From Aquincola tertiaricarbonis (GTDB taxonomy: Bacteria; Pseudomonadota; Gammaproteobacteria; Burkholderiales; Burkholderiaceae_C), in the NCBI RefSeq assembly GCF_023573145.1, contig NZ_CP097636.1, positions 2,976,001-3,040,000 on the forward strand: 64,000 bases of DNA, written 5' to 3'. Below the pieces are notes generated by a model, which saw only the letters and a list, made by a program, of their open reading frames with translations, did not search any database and was not told the DNA's origin. Positions 1 to 7,613 of the stretch are shown piece after piece (the stretch's first letter is position 1; each line of letters begins with the position of its first letter). The translations under genes were made by a program, and so were the position numbers.

Positions 1-1
1 A

Positions 2-1258
2 TTTCTCGGATCGCGCGAGATAATTGGCCGAGTTGACGTATCTGGATCCGACGAAGACTTCCAGGAGGCGTCCAGCCGAAATCAAGGGCTGATCGATACC
101 CCGGCAGTCGCACAACTTCGTCGCGCCGTGATGGAACACTGCCTGAAGCGCCTGGAACGCTATGTGGTGCCGGTTTCATGGACTGATGCGGCTGACGGCA
201 AGACTGACGACTTGTCAAGGTTGTTAACAGATCCCGGCCGAGCCCGAGTCAGCGCGGCTGTGGCAAATCTGGTCGACAACGACAAGGTTCAACTTATTGC
301 TTATAGCAGAAAACTTGTCGATCTAATAAACGAACGATCAAGCGATTTTGAATCCTCATTGGTGAGCCTGCGCGCGATCGCCGAGAAAACCGGCGACAAG
401 AAGATGCTGGCGCGCTTAGAGTCGGCAGAACGGCGCTTTGATGACCTGAAAAAGTCAGAGGCAGACGCTCGACGCGTTGCCAACAAAGCACTAGCAGCAG
501 CAGAGGCCGCCAGCATTCGCGCTGCGACAGCGGAAGCCGAGATTGAAACCGAGCGTCGCAGGGCGCACTTTCTGGAATCGTTCATAAATGTCGATTCGGC
601 GACGATTCTCAATCTGCACCATCAAGTAACGATCTATGCGGTAGATATCGCTCAGCAGATCGAGAATTTTTTGACGGAGACCGCAGGAAAAAACTCTGTG
701 CCGCGCGAGACGGTGCTCAGAACGCTTGAGCAGATGGCGTTTCTAAATCGCAAAGTCATGTCGGTGACAAAATTCGCTGCCAAAGCGACTTTTAAGTTGG
801 ACAGCGAGAAGATTGACACCGACTTGCCCGGCTTCATCTTCGATTACATTGAACAAATAGCAAAAACGACTGGGAGCGCCCGACTGCAAATCTCGGTTGA
901 AAACTTGCACCCAGGGATGAGGCTTCGCTTCAACCCTATTGACGCTTCAATAATCGTTGACAATCTGGTGAGCAACGCACGCAAGGCACGAGCTTCGCGG
1001 ATAAGCTTTGTGCTCTCGAAGCAAGACCGAGGCGGCCTCATTATCCGGGTGGAGGACAATGGGAGGGGACTTGCACCCGGCACAAATCGAGCCAGAATCT
1101 TCGAGATGGGATATACGAGCACACAGGGCTCTGGACTCGGCCTATATCATGTGCGGCAAGCCCTTGGCGAAATGGGCGGCAGCATTGAGCTTGATGACCA
1201 GGTATCTCCCGGGCTCGGGTTCATAATTACGATCACGGCCAGGAGTAAGTCAGCGTGA
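2..1258 (+). CDS. GHKL ATPase / histidine-kinase-like protein, 5' end outside window
   Basis: The reading frame is open to the left edge, so the gene starts before the window. A GTG at 128 is only an internal candidate start. Numbered from that GTG, the C-terminal 376 residues hold a long helical region (about 70-150) and a HATPase_c fold: N box DNLVSNARKA from 278, DNGRG at 310-314, and the ATP lid GSGLGL at 334-339. The residues before the GTG (GRVDVSGSDEDF followed by SSRNQGLI) look like the end of a second, Hsp90/MORC-type GHKL ATPase, so this is probably a double-ATPase protein. A histidine near residue 206 (LHHQV) could be a degenerate phosphorylation site; no canonical H box is visible. 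The stop overlaps the next start by 4 nt, so the two proteins probably work together. A defence role is inferred from the neighbouring methyltransferase. Confidence 0.8.
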   Translation, partial: FLGSREIIGRVDVSGSDEDFQEASSRNQGLIDTPAVAQLRRAVMEHCLKRLERYVVPVSWTDAADGKTDDLSRLLTDPGRARVSAAVANLVDNDKVQLIAYSRKLVDLINERSSDFESSLVSLRAIAEKTGDKKMLARLESAERRFDDLKKSEADARRVANKALAAAEAASIRAATAEAEIETERRRAHFLESFINVDSATILNLHHQVTIYAVDIAQQIENFLTETAGKNSVPRETVLRTLEQMAFLNRKVMSVTKFAAKATFKLDSEKIDTDLPGFIFDYIEQIAKTTGSARLQISVENLHPGMRLRFNPIDASIIVDNLVSNARKARASRISFVLSKQDRGGLIIRVEDNGRGLAPGTNRARIFEMGYTSTQGSGLGLYHVRQALGEMGGSIELDDQVSPGLGFIITITARSKSA

Positions 1259-2178
1259 GACTAGATTTCAATGTCCTCTGGATTGAAGATCAGCCGGATC
1301 GCGTGGCAGCTCAAAGCAAGAAGATTGCCAGTGAAATGGCAAATGAGGGATTTGAATTTCGCCCTCGCGCTTGCAAAAGCATCGATGATGTAGAGAAGGT
1401 GATCGCTGACAACGTGTTCACCGACGAGGTTGATCTGATCTTGGTCGATTGGGACCTCGGCAATAACATGCACGGGGAGGATGCCATCGAAAAGATCAGA
1501 AGAATAATCCAGTATAAAGACGTCGTTTTCTATTCGGGGCAGTTGAGCGCCTCGCAACTGCGGCAGAAAGTCTATGAGCGCCAATTGGAGGGCGTATATT
1601 GCGTCGGCAGAGAAGATTTAATCGAGGAGGTAATTGGAGTCTTCGAGTCCCTCATCAAGAAAGTGCTCGACATCGATCACACACGCGGCATCGTAATGGG
1701 AGCCACAAGCGATATCGATCACATTATCAACACCTGCCTGCAGCTTGCGCATGGGAAGATGTCTGACCAAGGCAAGGCGACATTCGTCTCGCACGCGGTT
1801 AGGCGCATCGAGGACAAAGTCAAAGATGTGGTTGCAAAAGCAGAAGCGCTCAGAGGAACGCCGACAGTCGACGCGCTGCTCGAGGCCCACATGGTGTTTA
1901 CTTCCGACGACCGGCTTCGCCTTCTGATAAACACCCTCAAAATGCGCGAATTTGCCAATCACGCTGCGGCAGTCGAAACCCTGAAGCTTTACCGACAAGG
2001 AGTCCAGGGAAAGCGCAATATCTTGGGGCATGCCGTTCTTGAGCCGAAGGGCAAACCCACCGGCGTGGCTAATGCTGCGGGCAATGTGGTCGGCTTGGAA
2101 GAGATGCGCGAACTGCGCAAGCAGATTCTAGGCCTGAGGGCTGAGTTCCGGGCATTGCTCGACGCGATTCAGAATTGA
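1255..2178 (+). CDS. Receiver-domain protein with helical C-terminus (response-regulator-like)
   Basis: This 307-residue protein starts with GTG inside a GTGA overlap with the kinase-like gene, so the two are translationally coupled. Residues 1-135 form a receiver-like fold: acidic pair E11/D12 after a hydrophobic strand, phospho-acceptor candidate D65 (LVDWDLG), and S94 in VVFYSG at the switch position. The usual lysine of the fourth motif seems to be missing (GVYCVGRED instead), so phosphorylation is uncertain. Residues 140-307 are helical and show no DNA-binding motif I recognise, so it is unlikely to be an ordinary transcription factor. It may be the output partner of the upstream ATPase in a defence module. 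Its last 51 nt overlap the 3' end of the convergent methyltransferase gene. Confidence 0.8.
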   Translation: MRLDFNVLWIEDQPDRVAAQSKKIASEMANEGFEFRPRACKSIDDVEKVIADNVFTDEVDLILVDWDLGNNMHGEDAIEKIRRIIQYKDVVFYSGQLSASQLRQKVYERQLEGVYCVGREDLIEEVIGVFESLIKKVLDIDHTRGIVMGATSDIDHIINTCLQLAHGKMSDQGKATFVSHAVRRIEDKVKDVVAKAEALRGTPTVDALLEAHMVFTSDDRLRLLINTLKMREFANHAAAVETLKLYRQGVQGKRNILGHAVLEPKGKPTGVANAAGNVVGLEEMRELRKQILGLRAEFRALLDAIQN

Positions 2179-3453
2179 ACTATTCGATCCCTCGGCCGCC
2201 ATGAGCTGCGGGTTTAGCAGTTCAGCAAGCGTTTCTCCGATTGCGCGCGCGACTAACGGGGGGACCGCATTTGCAACTTGCGTAAACCGCGGCACCTCCT
2301 TTTTTCTCAGATTACCCCCGGTCGTGTATTTCCCTTGGAAGGAGTACCAATCCGGAAACGATTGCAATCTAGCGTTCTCGCGCACTGTCAGCGTTCGCGG
2401 TTCAGCGTAATGCAGCAGATCGTCGGGCATACTAGTGATAGTTGGGGACGGCCTGTCAGGGTCTAGAACTCGCAGAGCCAACTTCTTCAAGCCATATTGC
2501 GCTCGCGTTTCCGCGCTTATGCTTCGATTGAGCCTTCCCTCAGCCTGGCATATCTGGATGATTTGAGAAAAGCGCTCTCTTATCTCTGGCGCGTGTCTAG
2601 CCAGCCGCAAATCAGTAGGGGAAACAGTGCCAGCATTCATCACCCTCTGATAATGCGTGAGCGGGCCGGCGTAAGCGATCTCTTCGAAGCCCTTGCTATC
2701 CACAGAAGGACGGGCACCGCATCGTCCAACCTCTAAGTCGGAGATCGCCGCTGACGCTGATACTGGCGCCGTCAATCTCAGGGATCTTAGGAAGCTGGGC
2801 AAGCGTTGGACAAGCCGTGCAAACGGATCAGGGATTTGTAGATCAGAGCGAAACGCAAGGACAAAGTATCGTGTTCGAGCCTGTGGAACGCCGAAAATGG
2901 ACAGGTTCAGCAATTTTTCGTGCACGGTGTAAGCGCCCGAAAGGCGCGCTTTCAACATCTGCGAAAAATTCTTCACTTCATCCTTAGCGTCAAAGTCCAG
3001 CGTAAAGCCTCGCACGTTTTCAATCAAAACCACTTTTGGTTGGATCAGCTCCACCAGACTGAGATACGACGCAAAAAGCTGGTTGCGCGGATCGTCATGT
3101 TTGCGACGACCGGCGCTAGAGAAACCCTGACAGGGCGGCCCGCCCACCAATCCATCAATGGTCCCGGCGAGCGCAGCAAGTTCGCCAGCGTGAGCGTCAA
3201 TGAGCTCTTGAACCCCCAACGGTTCCTTGCGCAACCAGATTGGCCACGAGTAGCGGAACGGGTTTTTTGGCGAGAGCAAATTCGCCTTCAGCGTAGAGAA
3301 GGCGAATGCATCCCTCTCGACAGCGAAGCGACCATCCCAACCCGCCTGCATCAAGCCTAGCGAAAGTCCGCCGCAGCCCGCAAAAGCGTCCACGAACGAA
3401 AGTGAGGGTTGTTTAGGCGTGTCATATTTAACAATTTCATCGGTCGCTTGCAT
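2128..3453 (-). CDS. DNA (cytosine-5) methyltransferase
   Basis: A C5-methyltransferase that moves a methyl group from SAM to cytosine. Numbered from a longer possible start at 3531, the motifs are in canonical order: motif I FVDAFAGCGG (46-55), motif IV GGPPCQG with catalytic Cys134, motif VI ENVRGF (171-176), motif VIII QARTRYF, and motif X ANAVPPLVARAIGETL near the C-terminus. I chose the ATG at 3453 because the 26 residues before it look non-conserved; neither start has a good ribosome binding site. The gene converges on the receiver gene with a 51-nt 3' overlap. No cognate restriction enzyme is in the window; it may lie to the left, or the enzyme may serve the GHKL/receiver pair. Family assignment is secure, target site unknown. 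Confidence 0.93.
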   Translation of the reverse strand: MQATDEIVKYDTPKQPSLSFVDAFAGCGGLSLGLMQAGWDGRFAVERDAFAFSTLKANLLSPKNPFRYSWPIWLRKEPLGVQELIDAHAGELAALAGTIDGLVGGPPCQGFSSAGRRKHDDPRNQLFASYLSLVELIQPKVVLIENVRGFTLDFDAKDEVKNFSQMLKARLSGAYTVHEKLLNLSIFGVPQARTRYFVLAFRSDLQIPDPFARLVQRLPSFLRSLRLTAPVSASAAISDLEVGRCGARPSVDSKGFEEIAYAGPLTHYQRVMNAGTVSPTDLRLARHAPEIRERFSQIIQICQAEGRLNRSISAETRAQYGLKKLALRVLDPDRPSPTITSMPDDLLHYAEPRTLTVRENARLQSFPDWYSFQGKYTTGGNLRKKEVPRFTQVANAVPPLVARAIGETLAELLNPQLMAAEGSNSSILNRVEQCPELSPQA

Positions 3454-3580
3454 CTTGCGGACGATTATGAGCGTACTCGCAGCGAAGCGCCAGGTCGGCG
3501 CTCCGAGCGCTAGGACCGCGTCAGACCTCAACTTGCAGACGTCTCAAACAAGCTCGTCTGGCGGCGCCGCGAGCGAGCAG

Positions 3581-3910
3581 CTAGTGGACTTCCACGGCGA
3601 TCACGTCAAGTGCGCACATGCGTTGCGTTCTGACCAACAAACCATCGCCTAACAGAACGCTGCATGGCCCTTCCGTGCACTGCCCGCGCAACAGTTGCGC
3701 GACGGTGGTCTGAAGCTGGTCGGCAAGTTTGCACAGGATGCGCAAGCTCTGGTTGCCCACGCCTCGGTCAAGTTGCGACACGAAGGTGCGGTCCACACAC
3801 CTGCTTAGATGGCGAGCGCTTCCTGCAAGAGCCCCAGCTCCGCGCGGCGCCGCTTGAGCTCGGCCGAAAGCGTTTGCCGGGTCCGAAAAACGGAAGGCGA
3901 TAGGTGCCAT
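3581..3910 (-). pseudogene. Degenerate XRE-family regulator
   Basis: Part of this frame reads DRTFVSQLDRGVGNQSLRI, nearly identical to the intact XRE regulator at 11440-11682 (DRTFVSQIERGVGNPSLRI). The N-terminal helices survive in another frame: RTRQTLSAELKRRRAELG then LLQEALAI and a TAA stop where the paralogue has glutamate. Three lesions can be read: an extra T in a run of five near 3890, the nonsense codon near 3806, and a 2-nt insertion in a GTGTGTGG run just after it. The recognition helix is intact but no single frame spans the domain, so a functional product is unlikely. The tail past the HTH is unlike the paralogue. Confidence 0.7.
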
Positions 3911-4085
3911 TTGAGGAGGCAGCTTCTTGCTGCCGGACCTGCCTGGCAAGCGCCATCTCCAAGATTCGGCTCGCCACGAAGTCAGGGGCATTCACTACCA
4001 GCTGGTCCACTTCCTCGCGAGTGAGCGTTCGCAGGCTGTCGAATGACGTCGGATCCACCAACTGACGAGCGTCCGGATCAATCAT
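3768..4085 (-). CDS. Possible small hypothetical protein
   Basis: An open frame of 105 codons. Its first 65 residues have a plausible composition (REEVDQLVVNAPDF, then a helical RILEMALARQVRQQ), but the rest runs out of frame through the XRE pseudogene and becomes Arg/Ser/Pro-rich, as non-coding frames do here. No ribosome binding site precedes the ATG. It may be the intact front of a damaged gene or chance. Low confidence. Confidence 0.25.
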   Translation of the reverse strand: MIDPDARQLVDPTSFDSLRTLTREEVDQLVVNAPDFVASRILEMALARQVRQQEAASSNGTYRLPFFGPGKRFRPSSSGAARSWGSCRKRSPSKQVCGPHLRVAT

Positions 4086-4130
4086 GGCTCGGGCAGGAGA
4101 TGCATAGGGCCATCTTATCCGCCCCTGCGC

Positions 4131-5276
4131 TTATCGTTTTCTCGTGGGAGGCTCGGGCATCGTCAGGCCTTTGTCAGTCCCAGGCGGCGTCAAATCAGGT
4201 GTGAAGTTCTCTATCCCCGGGAATCGTCCAGGTTGGCTTCTCTGGTTCAACCACTTCCATCTGTCTCCATTGGCCTCAGTCCGGACTGCGGAGTCCACCA
4301 TTGAAGCGCAACTCTCCCTGAGCTTGGAGACAGACGGATCCGATAAGCCACTTGCCCTGCTTCCAGTGAGAAGCTGGAAGCAGAGAGTGGGCAGATCGTC
4401 TTGTTCAAGCACCATGGCTGTCAGCTCACTGATCTTGGTTGCGATCAGGTCGCTCCGCGTGGCCTGCCCTTCCACAACGCCAGCGCTGATGACCTGCACA
4501 GTTGCGCTACCGGAAGCGAGGATCCCCTTGGCCGTCTTCAATCCTTCCAGCAGCGCCGCTTTCACCTCGTCCACTTCGGCAATCGCTGCCTTCTTCTCCT
4601 GCGCCGCCTTGGTCGCCGCGGCAACCTTTTGCTTTTTCGTCGTGTCAGTGTCAGGCAGCGCCTGAGCGCTCGCGAGCTCTGCCTCGAGCTGCGCGCTCTC
4701 TTCCACAAGCTTGGCGCGCGATTGGTTTAGCTGCGCCAGGTCTCCCTGAATCGCAGTTGCCGAGCCAGATGCCGAAGCCAAGCCTTGGCTCGCCTGAGCT
4801 ATGGCTGGCACCTGCGCGACGCGGGTGAGCTGCTCGATGGTCAACAAGGCGACCATGTTGCGTTGGTAGCGGCGCGATAGCCATGCATAGTCAGCGGAGG
4901 TCAGCGCGCCTGACATATAGCCCTCGCAAAGGCGGTACATGCCATCGCGCAGCAGTTGGATTGTCTGAGTGCGCAGCCCCACGAAGGAAGCCGCCTCCTG
5001 CTGGGAGAGGGCAAGCGTCGCAGCGACAGCCTCCTTGTATTTCGCATCCAGCGCAAGTTCAGAGGCGAACGAGGACATTGCGTCGGGGCTGGGTTCGGCG
5101 CAAAGGATCATTTGACCCGCCGGGCCAGCGCCTCCAAGAATCGCGCGCTGCTTGATATCGACTAATGCGCTCTTCGGTTTCCCCTCCTGCGGAGAAAACT
5201 CTTTCAAGGAGTATGAGGTGCCGCAGCCGCTCAGAACCGACAGCGCCAAAATCAAACATGGTGTCGCATTGCGCAT
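4131..5276 (-). CDS. Putative outer-membrane lipoprotein with coiled coil
   Basis: This 381-residue protein begins with a lipoprotein signal: charged start, hydrophobic stretch, lipobox LSGC with Cys18 as the acylated residue and Gly at +2, compatible with the outer membrane. A central Ala/Glu/Lys/Gln-rich stretch (about 175-250, e.g. LVEESAQLEAELASAQ) is predicted coiled coil. The C-terminal part has spaced cysteines and ends Pro-rich and basic. The start is supported by GAGG seven nt upstream of the ATG. It lies 27 nt downstream of the small secreted-protein gene, probably in one transcript. I do not recognise the family. Confidence 0.75.
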   Translation of the reverse strand: MRNATPCLILALSVLSGCGTSYSLKEFSPQEGKPKSALVDIKQRAILGGAGPAGQMILCAEPSPDAMSSFASELALDAKYKEAVAATLALSQQEAASFVGLRTQTIQLLRDGMYRLCEGYMSGALTSADYAWLSRRYQRNMVALLTIEQLTRVAQVPAIAQASQGLASASGSATAIQGDLAQLNQSRAKLVEESAQLEAELASAQALPDTDTTKKQKVAAATKAAQEKKAAIAEVDEVKAALLEGLKTAKGILASGSATVQVISAGVVEGQATRSDLIATKISELTAMVLEQDDLPTLCFQLLTGSRASGLSDPSVSKLRESCASMVDSAVRTEANGDRWKWLNQRSQPGRFPGIENFTPDLTPPGTDKGLTMPEPPTRKR

Positions 5277-5303
5277 TTTTGTCCTCTAGGCCTCGCGCAG
5301 CAG

Positions 5304-5651
5304 TTATTTGATAGCTCGCTTGTACGCGAGTGTTATGCAGGGCTTCCCTCCAAACTGGCTCAACGCGGCAGAAACGATCTCATAGCCCTGCGCTCCTGCA
5401 GCCAAGACTTGCCTCTGCGCTGCCGACTGAAACTGGTACAGCTGCGTTTGCGGCTCTGCGCAATAGATGACGAGGTGTTGCTCCCACCGTTCTGGCGCCG
5501 GCGCGGAGGGGCTCACGTTCTGCGGCGGAGGCGCCAATACCGGGGCCGCGTTGGTCTGGGGCGGCGCAGCTTGGGCGGCTGGCTGCGCCGCTATGGGCGC
5601 AACTGCGAAAAATAGCGTCATCGCTGCAGCTACATTCAAGCGAATCAACAA
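5304..5651 (-). CDS. Small secreted protein, Pro/Ala-rich linker plus C-terminal domain
   Basis: The frame is open from 5696, but a TTG at 5651 has GGGGAG six nt upstream and gives a proper signal peptide (LLIRLNVAAAMTLFF, cleavage near AQA), so I prefer it. After cleavage comes a Pro/Ala-rich linker of about 35 residues and a compact domain of about 60 residues. The domain has two cysteines (YCAEPQ, KPCITL) and the pattern GYEIVSAALSQFGG, reminiscent of small DUF4177-like domains; this is only a resemblance. It is first in a likely two-gene unit with the lipoprotein, suggesting both act in the envelope. Confidence 0.65.
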   Translation of the reverse strand: MLIRLNVAAAMTLFFAVAPIAAQPAAQAAPPQTNAAPVLAPPPQNVSPSAPAPERWEQHLVIYCAEPQTQLYQFQSAAQRQVLAAGAQGYEIVSAALSQFGGKPCITLAYKRAIK

Positions 5652-5838
5652 AGCTTTCTCCCCACACGAGCGTTTTCGGAGACTAGGGCGAGGCAAGCTG
5701 AAGCCGCATCATCAATGTTGTGGATGTTGGCGCGCACCGTAGCGGCAGACGTCTACGCCCTGCGCCATGCTTGCCCCGGAGGCGCTGCGCCTCGCGGGTG
5801 ATCGACAGCGCTTGCGCTTGCGTCGCGTCGTCAGGGCT

Positions 5839-5873
5839 GCCGACAATCCGACTGGGTCGGCGCGACTGTCGGC
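5839..5873. promoter_or_regulatory. Nested inverted repeat in the gajA leader
   Basis: GCCGACA (5839-5845) pairs with TGTCGGC (5867-5873), and CCGA/TCGG (5848-5860) nests inside. The outer arm ends a few nt before the gajA ribosome binding site (AAGGTGG) and ATG at 5889. It could be an operator or an mRNA structure limiting gajA expression; the sequence cannot say which. Confidence 0.35.
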
Positions 5874-5888
5874 CATCAAGGTGGTTGA

Positions 5889-7613
5889 ATGCAGCTTCGG
5901 CGCCTACGCGTTGAGAACTTCAGAGGAATATCCTCACTCGAGTGGGACGCAGGAGCGCCCTTGTGCTGCCTTATCGGACCGGGCGATTCAGGGAAGTCTT
6001 CGGCGCTCGATGCCATCGAAGCGGCCCTCTCTTCGCGCTGGATCGCCTTCACGGAGACAGACTTCTTCTGCTGCGACACCTCGCAGCAGATCCTCATCGA
6101 GGCCACCGTTGGGGAGCTCAGCAAGCAGTTGCTTTCCGACGAGCGCTTTGGCCTGCATCTAAGAGGGTGGACTCGCCAGGGCGATCTTCGGGACGAGCCG
6201 GAGGGAAATGACGAGGGCGTGCTCACAGTGCGCCTGAGCGTTGACGCCACGCTGGAGCCGGTCTGGGAGCTGGTGAACGAGCGCGCGAGCTCGCAGCGCA
6301 TCCTCTCCAATCGAGATCGGGCGCTGTTCGGCCTCGTCCGCTTGTCGGGTGAGGACGCGCGCCACCTCACATGGGGGCAAGGTTCCGTGCTCTCACGCCT
6401 CACAGGCGACATAGACCAAGCTGCGAACAACCTGGCGGAAGCTTATCGGGCGGCCAAGGCCAGCGCCAACCTTTCAGCAGTGCCGGAGCTCGCTGGCGCC
6501 GCCTTGGTTGCACAGAAGCAGGCGACAGCGCTTGGCGCTTACGCAAAAGGCGCTTACCACCCTGGCCTCGAGCTTGGAAGGGGCGGGTTTTCCACAGCGT
6601 CGATCGCGCTCCACGACGCGGGGGTGCCCTTGCGCCTTGCTGGCCTGGGCACCAGGCGGCTCGCGACCCTCGCAATCCAGCGCGGCGCGATCAAGGAAGG
6701 CGCGCTCGTGCTTATTGACGAAATCGAGCACGGCCTTGAGCCGCATCGCGTGATGGGCGCCATCGCGCAGCTCAAGAGAGCTCAGCAAGCTTCTGTCGCC
6801 GCTGGCTCGCCAGTTGGCCAAGTGGTCATGAGCACCCATAGCGATGTGGCGCTCACGGAGGCGGAGGCGGCAAGCATCTTCATCGCTCGGCGCGATCGCG
6901 GGTCCGGCGCCACGACGATCGGCGCGCTGGCGCGCGAAGCAGACTTTGGCAAGCTGCTCAAAAAGACCCCGCGGGCCCTTTTCGCCCGCAAAATCCTCTT
7001 GTGCGAGGGGGCTACCGAGGTCGGCATCCTGCTCGGGATGAAGGATCTCCCCCCGTGGCTCGAGGCGCGAGCGCCGCTAGAGCATTTGGGTGTTGCGATA
7101 GCAGATGGAGACGGCACGCAGGCGCCTGCCCTCGCCTGCGCCCTTGCTCGGCTTGGCTACGCGGTTGCAATCTTCCGCGACTCGGACCGGCGGATGACGG
7201 AGGAGCAGCGCGCCAACTGCCTAGGCGCAGCCGTCCCCGTCATCGAGTACCCCAACCAGCTCAACACTGAGACCGCGGCGCTCTTGCCGGCAAGCGATGC
7301 CCAGGTGGATCGCTTCATCAGGTTTGCCAAGGAGCGCAAAGGCCAAGACTCTGTGAACGCCGCGCTGGCTCACCGGTTCGGCGAGAAAGACTTCGCTTTC
7401 GATCGCCCGTTTGCCGATTGGGATGCAGACCTCGTGCTGACCAAAGACGAGCAGAAGGCCGCCATTGCCGATGCGGCGGTGAGGAAGGACTGGATCAAAG
7501 AGCTCCAAGTCGGCCGCGAAATTGCGCCCCTCTTGTTGGACATCGCAGTCCACTCCCCCGCTAGCCCGCTCTCCACGACTCTTGCAGCGGTCAGGGGATG
7601 GCTTTATGCCTGA
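5889..7613 (+). CDS. gajA: Gabija defence protein GajA (OLD-family ATPase-Toprim nuclease)
   Basis: At 574 residues this matches the usual GajA length. The N-terminal half is an ABC/SMC-like ATPase: LRVENFRGI at the start, Walker A GPGDSGKSS (30-38), and Walker B VLIDEIEHG with D277/E278. The C-terminal half is a Toprim nuclease: KILLCEGATEVGIL with catalytic E373, then acidic clusters IADGDGTQ and FRDSDRR. In known Gabija systems GajA is a sequence-specific nickase kept inactive by nucleotides and released when phage replication depletes them; that is family knowledge. The ribosome binding site is AAGGTGG four nt before the ATG. The gene overlaps gajB by 8 nt, as expected for the two-gene system. 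Confidence 0.88.
   Translation: MQLRRLRVENFRGISSLEWDAGAPLCCLIGPGDSGKSSALDAIEAALSSRWIAFTETDFFCCDTSQQILIEATVGELSKQLLSDERFGLHLRGWTRQGDLRDEPEGNDEGVLTVRLSVDATLEPVWELVNERASSQRILSNRDRALFGLVRLSGEDARHLTWGQGSVLSRLTGDIDQAANNLAEAYRAAKASANLSAVPELAGAALVAQKQATALGAYAKGAYHPGLELGRGGFSTASIALHDAGVPLRLAGLGTRRLATLAIQRGAIKEGALVLIDEIEHGLEPHRVMGAIAQLKRAQQASVAAGSPVGQVVMSTHSDVALTEAEAASIFIARRDRGSGATTIGALAREADFGKLLKKTPRALFARKILLCEGATEVGILLGMKDLPPWLEARAPLEHLGVAIADGDGTQAPALACALARLGYAVAIFRDSDRRMTEEQRANCLGAAVPVIEYPNQLNTETAALLPASDAQVDRFIRFAKERKGQDSVNAALAHRFGEKDFAFDRPFADWDADLVLTKDEQKAAIADAAVRKDWIKELQVGREIAPLLLDIAVHSPASPLSTTLAAVRGWLYA

Noticed and set aside
4144..4830. Several plus-strand frames opposite the lipoprotein
   Set aside because: Overlapping, Ser/Arg/Pro-rich, antisense to a gene with a clear lipobox and ribosome binding site.
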